A DNA stretch of 64,000 nucleotides from the NCBI GenBank assembly GCA_905221605.1, contig CAJNDS010002001.1:62001-126000 (forward strand), in the 5' to 3' direction. The notes under the pieces are model-generated. The model was not told the origin of the DNA and did not search any database. It was given only the letters and a program-made list of their open reading frames with translations. The translations under genes were made by a program, and so were the position numbers. Shown here piece by piece: positions 47,058-56,712 of the stretch. This stretch comes from Symbiodinium natans. Its lineage: Eukaryota; Sar; Dinophyceae; Suessiales; Symbiodiniaceae. Numbering within the stretch: position 1 is the first letter of the stretch; every line of letters begins with the position of its first letter.

Positions 47058-47271
47058 GTAAATCTGGGGGAGAATGAACCCCCAAACTTGGGTTCATATA
47101 CCCTATACTGCCATACTTAGTTGTCCAGTACCTGGGCGTTTTAAAGGTTAACCTTTGGGATTTTAAGGGGAATATATTAACCCAAAAAGGTTAAAGGTTA
47201 CCTACTCTACTACTAAGCATAAATCCTAGTAGGGCACATGAACCATACTCCCTTCTTGGGTTCTGGTGGTC

Positions 47272-47432
47272 CCCAAGGAATGTCATAAGAGGAAGGATGA
47301 TGACAGTCGAAGGCGAATGAACCAAGCCCCATCGCCCCCCCAGCCTTCATCAACAGCTGCTCCAATCGCGTGCGATGCTGGCGGCAGGGTGGTTGGTAGG
47401 TGAGATTACCGGTGAGAATGAACCTTTCAGGC
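47272..47432 (-). CDS. Exon of about 50 codons before a family A end
   Basis: The minus frame reads RFILTGNLTYQPPCRQHRTR, then EQLLMKAGGAMGLGSFAFDC and HHPSSYD. Then GACATTCCTTGGGGACCACC, a family A end. No GT fits; GA may act as donor. Confidence 0.6.
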
Positions 47433-47504
47433 CCTAGACACCCGAAACCCGGAACCCTAAATCCTAAACCCCGAACCCAAAACAAGGGAGGCTTAGGCTT
47501 TGGG

Positions 47505-47556
47505 GCTTCATGGAATTGGAGGCCGCCGTGCCTAAGGCCCGCTGAAAGATCTCCAG
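47505..47556 (-). CDS. Exon-like island
   Basis: The minus frame reads LEIFQRALGTAASNSMKP. Confidence 0.45.
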
Positions 47557-47653
47557 GGTTTAGGGTCTAGGGTTTAGGGTTTCGTGTTTGGGGTTTTGGG
47601 TTTGGGGTTTAGGGTTAAGGGTTTAGGGTTTAGGGTGAAGGGTTAGGGGTAGG

Positions 47654-47733
47654 ACACGTACGCAGTCTCTAAAGACGGGCCGCGCTTGTTGGGGTAGCTG
47701 ATTACACAAGGGGCGCGTGTTGTCTGACATGTT
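47654..47733 (-). CDS. Possible first exon
   Basis: The minus frame reads MSDNTRPLCNQLPQQARPVF then RDCVRV. Confidence 0.5.
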
Positions 47734-47775
47734 GTGAGCCCTAGACCCAAAACCCTAAACACTAAACCCTAAACC

Positions 47776-48050
47776 TCAATGCAAGATGTTCAGTTTTTGC
47801 CTCACAAACGACATCTCCGGTGCCCCGCGTATAAGCCTTGCAAAACCCAAACCACAACTCCCTACACCCAAACAATCGCACAGACCCTCAAGCCCTTTTG
47901 GCGCAGGAACCCGCTCCCAAGCGCCCCAGAATGAGGTAGGTACATCATCCCTCAGGGGCTTCGGATCACCGGAATGCTTATAGCCTGCGCCACTGTCAAC
48001 AAGAATGTTATACATGATCACGATCGGAAAGCAAAGAAGCTCTAAACCCG
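47776..48050 (-). CDS. Long C-terminal exon, about 90 codons
   Basis: The minus frame reads MYNILVDSGAGYKHSGDPKP, LRDDVPTSFWGAWERVPAPK, LCDCLGVGSCGLGFARLIRG and ends VRQKLNILH with stop. Composition is protein-like throughout; family not recognised. Confidence 0.6.
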
Positions 48051-48208
48051 CAACAAGCGGGGGTGGGGCTGAGCAAGTCGGGGCGAGGGCCTGGGTGCTT
48101 GAAGTATCAGCGACCCCTCAATGAGTAAACCCTAGAACCGCCCCAAAACACTAAAATCTGAAACCCAAAATCTTACACCCCAAGCCCTAAAACCCTGAAA
48201 CCCAGAAC

Positions 48209-48455
48209 TCTGCACCGAAGAACCGCAGCCTGGAGGGAGGACTCCAGTCCTATCCCTAAACCCTAAACCCCAAACCCCAAACCCTAAACCCTAAACCCAA
48301 AACCCTAAACCCCAAACCCTAAATTCTAAACCCTAAACCCTAAACCCCAAACGGAGCCTGGAGGGAGCACTCCACTTCTCCGACTCGCCGCTTGCGAAGA
48401 GGCCTCCCGAAGAGCTCCCGGGAGCCCGTGTTAGAAGGCAAGTACATGGGGCTTC
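48209..48455 (-). CDS. Exons around a duplication-born GC-AG intron
   Basis: Exon 48358-48455 reads MYLPSNTGSRELFGRPLRKR then RVGEVECSLQ and ends CTCCAG|GCTCC. The downstream copy of that exon end gives the acceptor CTCCAG|GCTGCG, followed by AAVLRC (48209-48229). A GTTTGGGG donor nine bases on is the alternative. Confidence 0.6.
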
Positions 48456-48757
48456 TGGCTCGATTCTAGGGTTTAGGGTTTAGGGTTTAGGGTTTAGGGT
48501 TTAGGGTTTAGGTTTCAGGGTTTAGGGTTAGGGTTAGGACTAGGATTTAGGGCTTAGGGCTTAGGGTTCAGCAATTCAAGTCCAAGCATTCACTAGTCAA
48601 GCTCGAGCCGGTATCGGATATCTACCCAGCCACCCTTTGGATCTCACAACATTTGGAAACTACTTTCACCCTCAACCTAAACCCTAGGCCTTGAATCCTG
48701 TTAAACCCTAAATCTAGGAACCCAAAAACCCTAGGGCAAATACGCCTTATACCTGAA

Positions 48758-48862
48758 TGTGCCTGGAAAATGTCGGTAACGATGATTTCTGTTGTTGTCT
48801 TAGACCCAGTCGTCTTGCCCTCGATGATGACGTCATTCAGGTGGTGCAAACCACCAACTTGT
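48758..48862 (-). CDS. Exon with GTATAAGG donor
   Basis: The minus frame reads HHLNDVIIEGKTTGSKTTTE then IIVTDIFQAHS and ends TTCAG|GTATAAG. Confidence 0.6.
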
Positions 48863-48899
48863 CTTCAATCTCTGCCCTCACGGCGTGGCGTCTTGATTC

Positions 48900-49035
48900 T
48901 GTCTTCGTTGCTTGCCTCGCAAATCATCTTGATTTAGGACCTCCTCGGACGGAAGACTCGAAGCATCGTTCTTCATCTTGAAAATGCAACTCTTTCAACT
49001 CCTTCATCTTGCCACTTGATGTCAAGGAAGGACAA
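48900..49035 (-). CDS. Weak minus-strand coding stretch upstream
   Basis: Reads KMKELKELHFQDEERCFESS and then stops, with a second frame NQDDLRGKQRRQNQDATP. Probably exon sequence, but the frame is unresolved. Confidence 0.3.
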
Positions 49036-49044
49036 AGCACCTTC

Positions 49045-49660
49045 ATATATATATATATATATATAGATATACATATATATATATATATGGTATCCCCCCC
49101 CAAAGATCTGGGTATTTTCATGGTTTCAGGATCTGTTTTAGGGTTTTAGGGTTGGGGTGGGGGGCTATGTTAATAATATTATATTTTCATGGTGTGACGA
49201 TGTGTTTTAGGGTTCTAGGGTTTGGGGCTAGCTAAATATGTAAATCTTAATATGGAAATGTAAATCTTGATATGTACGTAGATTTGGCTGGGATTCGAAA
49301 CCAAGGATTTCCTTATTAATTCCCATTAAAAAAACAAAAAAACAATCCATCCAAGGGAGTAGTCCTTGAGTGGGGTTCCCCCTCAATAATAAACCCCAGA
49401 CCCCAGGCTTCCGGACTTTAAGCCATAGTAAAGTTTAGGTTTAAGCCTTGAGGGCTTAACCCTAAACCTTAAACCTAAAACCCTAAACCCTAATTAAGGC
49501 CTCAGGGTTCAGAGGCTGTAGCTCTAAGCCATGGAAAACCGTAGGCTTAAGCCTGAAGGGCCCTAAACCTTAAACCTTAAACCTTAAACCCTAAACCCTA
49601 GTTAAGGCATGAAGCCCCGGAGGCTGTAGCTCTAAGCCATGGAAACCGTAGGCAGAGGAG
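49045..49660. other. AT-rich tract and last telomere-like blocks before the repeat-poor segment
   Basis: TA microsatellite 49045-49090, AT-rich sequence to 49340, then CCTTAAA blocks. A 34-bp unit (GAGGCTGTAGCTCTAAGCCA...) occurs at 49512-49546 and 49620-49653 around a CCTTAAA/CCCTAAA block. Confidence 0.6.
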
Positions 49661-49769
49661 AGTTTACAGGTCCTATTGAAAACAAAAGGACAGGCCAACC
49701 CCACCTCAATAGCGGGCCTGAGGGGGGGAAAGAATCAATGGATACGGGGGGTGGGGGGGGTTTATTAAT

Positions 49770-49890
49770 TCGAAGTCGGCATTATGTATGTATATGTATT
49801 TACATGGATGCATGCAAGCATTCATGCCTGCACGCATGTATGTATGCATATACGATCATTTCTGCATGCGTGCGTGTACATGTGGCTCTT
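49770..49890. repeat. ATGTATGCAT-type microsatellite
   Basis: Alternating ATGTAT/GCATGC/TGCATG units with no clear function. Confidence 0.6.
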
Positions 49891-50107
49891 TTGTTTCACT
49901 CTGCAGTAAAGGGATGTCCGAGTGCATCCTCAGCGGTGAAACCTTGGCACCAAACACGCAAATAGATGCAACACAAAAAGCCTGTTGACTGCTGATGCCT
50001 GCTTGACTGATTGTTTGGGCTTCCCGGCGGATGGGCATGGGGCTTAGCAGCCCAATCAAGAAGGTCCACCCATTTGGGCCTGAAAGAGCTTGCAGCGTGG
50101 GGCACCA

Positions 50108-50290
50108 ACATCAGATATCAGAAAGCGCTGGGAAAGCATTGCGTCAATGAACATAATCGCACGTGAGCTTCTGGCTGATGCCGAGGTCAACGTCCACGAG
50201 GCCGCTAGCCAGGTGCTCATGGACTGCCTCAGTCAGGCAGCCACAGCCAGGCAAATGCCAGCTCCAACCAGAGAGCTTCTGCAATCCTAG
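50108..50290 (+). CDS. Helical C-terminal exon, HEAT-like
   Basis: The plus frame reads SIASMNIIARELLADAEVNV, HEAASQVLMDCLSQAATARQ and ends RELLQS with TAG. ARELLADAEVNVHEAASQVL matches a HEAT/ARM helix pair in spacing (D-x-NV-x-x-A). Assignment is by pattern. Confidence 0.5.
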   Translation, partial: TSDIRKRWESIASMNIIARELLADAEVNVHEAASQVLMDCLSQAATARQMPAPTRELLQS

Positions 50291-51085
50291 CTATTCACAA
50301 GCGCTGTTTGCCAAATATGCCCTGCGGATGCTCGCAGTCAAGCAATGCCTGGGACAGCGAGCAAAAAAGAGAACACAGCGTCGACATTTCAATGAGAAGC
50401 CGTGGCCAAAGCGAAAATCAGCGAATTCAAAGCCCTTGCTTTGAGGGCAATTGCAATAATCATAGTAAGAATAACAACAATAGTAGTGTGGACCACCAAT
50501 TACACCATCTACATCTTCCTTGCTAGTGCTGCTTTTACAAGCTTCGTACTAACACTCACCGCCACTACTGTATTACTGCTATTGGTATCAATACAAGGAC
50601 TACCTATAGAAGTAAAGGCAAGAGTCATCCAGCATCACAGACTGCGCTTCGTGGAACCGCATCTTCCCAAACCTCAAAAAAAGCGAAGCGTCGAAAAAAT
50701 CATTGCCCCAAGGGCCGGTTCTTGGTTTGCGGGTTTGGGGTGTGGCGCTTGTGGGATTGGGGTTGGCTTGGTCAGTCAGGCGGCAGAAAGCACAAGGCAC
50801 ATGCGCGCATGTCTCGAGGTATGTGGGGACTAAGTGGTTTAGCTTGGCCGCTGCCTTCAAAACGAACCAGGGGTTGCAGATTCGGCTTTGAAGCCAACAT
50901 TGCATCTGGGGCAAGCGCAGAGGAGCGCAGAATGGTGCCCTCAGCGAATGTGCCGATATTCTCATCGCAATAATCGACCATTGTGCAAAAACTGCTTCGA
51001 CCGTCACGTTGGACAGCTCTAGGACTCTAGGCAAAACAAACAAGAGTAACGGATGTTTTTTGTTCGGGGAGAAGGCTGTGTCCAG
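50291..51085. other. Unassigned sequence with several overlapping frames
   Basis: 50402-50833 (plus) and 50600-51043 (minus) are both open for about 145 codons. Residues such as FAEGTILRSSALAPDAMLAS (minus) are plausible exon pieces downstream of the kinase. 50440-50520 is AT-rich with ATAGTAAGAATAACAAC repeats. Not resolved. Confidence 0.35.
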
Positions 51086-51091
51086 CTCTCA

Positions 51092-51535
51092 TTTTCCATG
51101 CTGAGGCTGTCGCCCGGTCATGACCTCACACAGCGTTGCACCAGCTGCCCAAAGGTCTGATGAAGTAGATGGAGCCTCCTCAAAGAAATCATCAACTTGC
51201 ACATTTCGTCAATTGGGCGGATGCGTTGGGCCCGAACTCCACAGAGAAGCTCGGGAGCTTGATATCGGAGGTCACCGGCCTTAATCGCCAAGGACTCAGG
51301 AAGTCACCTCTGACTGCACTCGAAGTGATGCCGGGATGGCCCTCTGCAAGAAGCCTACAATATCGAAACTTTGGCATCCCCAAAACAGGTTGGCCTGAAA
51401 CCCCGAATTATCAACCTGAGAACCACACAGGCCCCAAAGATTCGATGCAACTGCAGCTGCCGAGGTCGGCAAGGCGAATCCTGGGCTCAGCGGCTGCACA
51501 GGGCTTGACCACTACTGCTTCTACCCAAGGGACCC
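51092..51535 (-). pseudogene. Protein kinase C-lobe fragment, frameshifted
   Basis: The minus strand shows, in order, EPRIRLADLGSCSCIES (DFG site present as DLG), AGDLRYQAPELLCG (APE motif) and STSSDLWAAGATLCEVMTGR (subdomain IX D-x-W). These are kinase subdomains VII, VIII and IX in the right order, but each lies in a different frame. An intron probably separates the first two; a one-base shift lies between APE and SDLW (about 51180-51200). The HRD loop and N-lobe are not found nearby. Decayed copy or assembly error. Confidence 0.65.
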
Positions 51536-51599
51536 CTAATTTGTGGACGGCGTGGCTATCACGTATCGGTCCACAGTATTCACCTAGACTTGTCTCATA

Positions 51600-51992
51600 G
51601 ATGAAAGATGTATGCTTGGAAGTGTCGACGATTTCTTTCGTGACTCCTGTTTGTTACATATCAGACACATTGCGGCATGTTCTCTATATAAACTGTGCCA
51701 AGTCATGTTGTTGCTCAGAAGGTGCATTAACAGGGTGGCTTGCCCCCTCCCCACCTAGCGCGCACAGAGTCAGACACAGGATGGTGCCGGAGAAACTCAC
51801 CAGTGGCAGAGCGTCAGCTAAAACAGCACATACCAATCAAAATCATTCCCTCATCAATACAAATACATTGTACTACGAAGTGGCAACTATGTTAGGAAAC
51901 GCACTTACATACCTGCCACCAGTCAACGTACGAGTCCTGCACCTTTTGGCTCCAAGGGTCTGGGTCAGAACCTGCTGTTGGAGCAAGTGCTG
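51600..51992 (+). CDS. Open frame of 130 codons, doubtful
   Basis: Reads through VSTISFVTPVCYISDTLRHV and RHRMVPEKLTSGRASAKTAH. Composition is not clearly coding and the segment may be intron or UTR. Kept as low-confidence. Confidence 0.2.
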
Positions 51993-52159
51993 AGACTTTC
52001 ATCTCAGGACGACATAGCACCAACATGCTGAAAACAAGATAATGCGGAAACTGTTTGAGCATCACGAATGCTAGGACATAAGCGATTTTGGTTGATTGAA
52101 TGCTTCAAGAATGCTTCAAGAATGACTGCTTCTCACTGGCAACGATTCCACTGAAAGAG

Positions 52160-52275
52160 GTTGACACTAGGGCTAGGGTTTGGGGTTTAAGGTTTAGGGT
52201 TTAGGTTTAGGGATTACGGTTTAAGGTTTAGGGATTAGGATTTAGGGTTAGGATTTGGGATTAGGGCTTCGGGTT
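52160..52275. repeat. Degenerate TTTAGGG patch
   Basis: GGGTTTGGGGTTTAAGGTTTAGG and similar, heavily mutated; the only telomere-like patch between 49.65 and 56.1 kb. Confidence 0.8.
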
Positions 52276-52610
52276 CAGCATCTCAAGTCCGAGCACCCCC
52301 CACCTTGAAATTTAGGGTCGGTCGGGAACCCTCAACGCAGGCTTGAAATTTCGGGGTGGGGTAGGGGTGGGGGGGGGGGGGAGACTTCTTGGGCAAAATT
52401 GTCGTCGACTATTTGCCGCACTTGGGCCATTAAGGTTTAAGGTCCCCTGAGGAAATCCCATGTTCCTGACGGTGACAAAGATGGCCCAAAACGGCAGATG
52501 GATGTTGATGAAACGGCTAGCCCGGGCTGCACTAATTTAAATACGAAGGTGAAGAATGCACGCTTCGTATGCAAATTAGCGAATGAAATGAGGAAAAGGG
52601 CCCTTCTTTC

Positions 52611-52665
52611 TAATACTAATTCCAAGCGTGCATCAATTTACCTTGGAATTAGTACTAGAATGAAG
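52611..52665. other. Hairpin-forming inverted repeat
   Basis: CTAATACTAATTCCAAG and CTTGGAATTAGTACTAG are near-perfect inverted copies around GTGCATCAATTTAC. It could be an RNA stem or a small transposable-element end. Confidence 0.55.
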
Positions 52666-52770
52666 AGGCGAACGTACCATCTTGACTTAGAAACCGTACC
52701 ATCATGAGTCTTTCTTCACAGGGAACCGATGTGCACAACCTGCAGTGCTCTGAATTCCATCAAAGTCGAG

Positions 52771-52945
52771 ACTCGCCAGCAGGCGGATCCGCAGCTCTCG
52801 CTGCAGCGTGGGGGTCGGAGATGGCCCGAGAGCTTGACGGCGGGTCCTCCGCCGCGAAGAGAACCCACTCGGGCACCTGGCCGGACTGGAGTTTGCCATC
52901 ACGTGTAACCCCCAGAACCATCAACCGGGAAGAGGTGTGTCCAGC
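52771..52945 (-). CDS. C-terminal exon
   Basis: The minus frame reads SRLMVLGVTRDGKLQSGQVP, EWVLFAAEDPPSSSRAISDP and ends PPAGESRL with TGA. VLGVTRDGKLQSGQVPEWVLF has beta-strand alternation. Confidence 0.6.
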
Positions 52946-53030
52946 ACAGCAGGCGAATTGTCAGGACACGAAGGGGAGTCGGTTGTAGGGCGACTTTCCG
53001 GCTGGGCACGGCTGCAAAGTTTAGAGTAGC

Positions 53031-53239
53031 TTAGGGCCAAAGGTCTCGAGCAGTCCAAGCGGCCCAGCCAACCATCGATCCCTTGCGACAGGCTCGCCAT
53101 CCACGGTCGCGCACGATGGCCACCTCTATCTGCTCGCCTGGTGCGACGCTCAAAGCATGCTCCTTGGCATTGTCAGGTTCGAAGGCTCGCTGCACCGTCC
53201 GCAGCCAGGTGGGCCCATATTCTGGCAGAAGGCGGTCCT
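53031..53239 (-). CDS. SH3-like C-terminal exon
   Basis: After CTCTGCAG the minus frame reads DRLLPEYGPTWLRTVQRAFE, HALSVAPGEQIEVAIVRDRG and WRACRKGSMVGWAAWTARDL then WP and TAA. The pattern AL-x-GE-IEV-x-DRGWRACR-GSMVGW-RDL follows the SH3 fold consensus (ALYDF, GD-IEV, GWW-G, G-P--Y). SH3 domains bind proline-rich peptides. Pattern-based call. Confidence 0.55.
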
Positions 53240-53579
53240 GCAGAGAAGGCAACGACAAGAGGGCTGGTCGTTAAGAAACAGAAGTCTGGGCAGGCCGCAT
53301 AAGAGGAGAACTGCTGTCGCAAGTCGTCGAGCAGGCAGAGTTGTCTGTACGTCTGCAGGGTGTGTGAGGCTATTCGAAACTGTCTGCGCTGGAGCAGACA
53401 GCGCAGACGAACTTCCTCGGCGCCGAAATGTATTAACAGATACCAAGCGTTTCCTAAACTCCGAGCCCCGGAAGCTCCGATGGCAGCATACGTCGATGCT
53501 CTGACACTAGGTTCGTAGCCATGCTAACGAGCTTGCAGCGTATAAAGTCAAGGAAGTTGTGCATCAAAAGTTGAAATCT

Positions 53580-54245
53580 AGACATGTAGACAAGCCCTGA
53601 AAGGATGGGTAACAATGCTGTAGAGACCAGACTGCTTGACTGTGTGCATGCATGTTCGAAAAAAACCCAGCTGTCCTGAGTGTAGACGGTCAGCGGCGGC
53701 GGCGCACGCAGCATGGCCAAGACTCTCGGGGGGCTCTAGCTTGGGCCCCGGAGCCAAAACTGCCATTCCACTCGGCCGCGGGTGGCTAAAGATGCATTAA
53801 GAGGGAAAGTTGGCACGACAGCTCGTGTCCTCCGGTCAGGGTTGCCGTCAACGGATCGACAGGCATGGAGTTGTGTGGTGTGCAAGCAACACATGGATCT
53901 TCTTGCCAGTTTGCAAAACAAGAGCATCCTAAACTGTCCACCTGCCTCTGACTAGGAAGGCCAAAACTTTGGAAGCTGTGCGGCTGTGCGTACGAGCACC
54001 CGAAGGGGCTGCAAAAGCTTCCCGAGTCTGGTTTCGAAATTCTACGTTCAACTAACCGAGGGTAGATAGCGAAAGCTTCTGGTTCTCCCGACATGGCCTG
54101 CGCAGCATTGCGCGTACTGGCCTGACGTAAAACAAGGTCAGAACAAGGGTACAACAGCGGGTCGAAACACGATGATGAAGGCCTGGATTGTAAACAATCC
54201 GTCCGGGTCGGTCTCAATGCGGCAAACGTGTTGCGCGCGGACGTC
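53580..54245 (-). CDS. Probable exons of a minus-strand gene, structure unresolved
   Basis: Candidate pieces: DVRAQHVCRIETDPDGLFTI and IQAFIIVF (54150-54240), SGEPEAFAIYPRLVERRISK (around 54000-54090) and LEPPESLGHAACAAAADRLH (53690-53740). Frames differ, so introns are needed. They may belong with the SH3-like and HEAT-like exons on the same strand. Confidence 0.35.
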
Positions 54246-54766
54246 CTGCAAAAAACACATACATAGCAATGGTAAACACTTTCAAACATGTCTTATCGGC
54301 TTTGGGCAGATGTTGAGTGCTCGAATTGAGTGATCAAAGGGGTGGAGAGTGAGAAGTTGCGAGGGGTAAGTCAATGAGAGAGTGGCAGATTCAGCAGGTA
54401 GCTGCTAGAAAATTGAGCAGATAACACAGCTTGAATCAGCTTGATGCAAGTGTCCTGTTCGTGAAAGTCCTTCTCCTAAGCTCGGAAGTTACTTAAGCAA
54501 CGCCGACCTCACGGGTCGGTGCAATTGAAGCCTCTTCGCTCCTACCGCCCCACCATTTCTTAAGTTTCTGAAAGGCTCCAGTTTACACCCGCACGCCCAC
54601 CGCTCTCACCAGAACTGGTGAGGTGGTGAGAGTGGTGGGTTTAGGTTTCAGGGTGTGGGTTGGAGCCTTTAAGAAACGCCGTAGAAGCAACCTCGTGGCC
54701 AAATCGACCCTAAAGGTCTCGGCCACATTTTTATTTACATCATTTGTATGTACATGTCTATAAATA

Positions 54767-55195
<429 letters not shown>

Positions 55196-55473
55196 CATGC
55201 CCCATCTGGTTGTCCTGGCTGCCCACATCGATCCACAAAGTCGCTGGCTGGCGGGCATGGTCGATGTACCTCGGGCTCCCAGATTCGTTGAGCGGCCGGG
55301 TGTTCATGCGGCAGGCAACGCGGGGCACGTGGCAACCAGAGCATGCTGCATGCCGCCCACGTGGCCACTTGATTGCGATAAAGCTGCTAAGCAGTGTAAT
55401 CAACAAATCAGATGCGGCGACATATGGAGCCACAACAACCATGAAGCAACCATGACCTCGACGCCCTGACCTT

Positions 55474-55962
55474 TTATCCTTCACGCGGGATGAGGAGCAG
55501 TAAGTCTTGCAGGGAGCATGGATCTAATGTGCCAGTCTGTGCTAGCGTGCAAAGCTCGACAATGGCGTGAGGTAAAATTCCGTGTGGAGTCAGCGGAAGA
55601 AGAGTCTCCAGAGCTGATTTCAACTGCTGCTGCATGGCCACGTCAGCTGCAGATTCAAAGCGCAGCCAGTGCAACGTCCGCGCAATAAGCGTCGAGAGCT
55701 CGTGCTCTTCCAACTCACAACATATGTACCGCAGATGCCTCAGTGAAAACCACCCTCTGACAGGGCTTTCCAGGTCTGCCAGTACTCCATCGCAGATAAA
55801 CCGCTGCACGGTGTGAGAGGCCTGGCGATAAGCCACGGATAAAGCCTGGTATGCAGCTGTGCATACCTGCGCGTCGCTATCATGGCAATGCATCAGCAGG
55901 ATGCCCGCGAGCTTGCGGATCTTCGGTTCGTCCAAATGCCTGGCGCCTCCTTCCGATTGCAT
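55474..55962 (-). CDS. HEAT/ARM-like helical protein, C-terminal exon
   Basis: 162 codons ending TAA. Helical repeats are visible: IRKLAGILLMHCHDSDAQVC, TAAYQALSVAYRQASHTVQR and FSLRHLRYICCELEEHELST. The spacing (about 38-40 residues, D-x-QV-x-x-AA) suggests HEAT/ARM. The upstream border is unclear; the Met at 55962 may be internal. It resembles the short exon at 50108-50290 in style. Confidence 0.6.
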   Translation of the reverse strand: MQSEGGARHLDEPKIRKLAGILLMHCHDSDAQVCTAAYQALSVAYRQASHTVQRFICDGVLADLESPVRGWFSLRHLRYICCELEEHELSTLIARTLHWLRFESAADVAMQQQLKSALETLLPLTPHGILPHAIVELCTLAQTGTLDPCSLQDLLLLIPREG

Positions 55963-56139
55963 TTGGCGCCGGCACCATGCTTGACCTTACATTGCTTTTG
56001 CGGGCGCCAAGAATCCCTATATCCACTATAGAGGAAGTGAACCCGCAGAGCCCCACGAGCTTGAGGCGACGCCCGTGTGGCCCAGACCGGATGGCCCAGG
56101 AGACTTTCAGAGGAGCTCGATCAGTAGAAGGGATTGCGG

Positions 56140-56660
56140 GTTGAGGGGTCTAGGGCGTTTAGAGTTCAGGGCTTCGGGGTTTGGGGTTTGGGGACTTGGG
56201 GACTTGGGGGCTCCAGGGGTATAGGGGGCGCGCAAGGTGTTTAGAGGTATAGGGCTCAGAGATCTGCTATATTTATATTTGAGTTCTGGTTGCAACGCAA
56301 AACCTCTTGCTGGTGTCCCCCAGCTTCGGAATCAAAGCTTAAGGGGATGTTTGCATTTCATGTTTGTGTTGTATCAACAGATGTCTACATGTTGAAGCTT
56401 TTGGAATAGATTAATTTTCGGTTTCTCTATCAGTCTTCGTCCGTTGCACAGCAGACGCCCTGAGACGTAGTGAGTCTTGCCACGATCACGCCTTACAGTA
56501 GTCGTACACTCATTGTTCCGGACTGTGGGCTTCCTGCGCCCCTCTGGGCTGGGACCACCATGCTCGGTTTAGTACCCTGAACAAATGCAAGCCGTTTCTC
56601 GCCTGTTGTCCATAAAGGTCATATGGCAAGACACTTGCACTTTTCTAGTCTCCTCGGAGT
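56140..56660. other. Unassigned flank of the retroelement
   Basis: 56150-56260 has degenerate G-rich repeats; 56260-56660 is unique sequence without a supported gene, possibly the 5' part of the retroelement. Confidence 0.4.
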
Positions 56661-56712
56661 GCTGCGCTGCCTCTCGAATTCTTCAAGGGAGCACCTGTCT
56701 TCAGTTGGCGAT

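Larger units (their letters stand above)
60..49600. repeat. Dispersed TTTAGGG/CCCTAAA blocks (telomere-like), both orientations
   Basis: Blocks of 3 to about 16 heptamers recur every few hundred bases in either orientation. Clear ones lie near 1051-1112, 4490-4620, 6003-6053, 9057-9155, 9219-9290, 9803-9897, 11530-11610, 14755-14845, 15581-15665, 19811-19912, 24533-24612, 25590-25660, 29310-29395, 29507-29593, 36149-36215, 37454-37520, 38616-38712, 45942-46025 and 46428-46560. The unit matches the Arabidopsis-type telomere repeat, also used by dinoflagellates. The mixed orientation and the unique coding DNA between blocks exclude a chromosome end. Most blocks sit in what look like introns. 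Confidence 0.97.

Noticed and set aside
51192-51600. Plus-strand 143-codon frame over the kinase fragment
   Set aside because: Antisense to ordered kinase motifs; its own residues show no family pattern.
53083-53504. Plus-strand frames at 53.1-53.5 kb
   Set aside because: Antisense to the SH3-like exon and its upstream sequence; composition fits a shadow.
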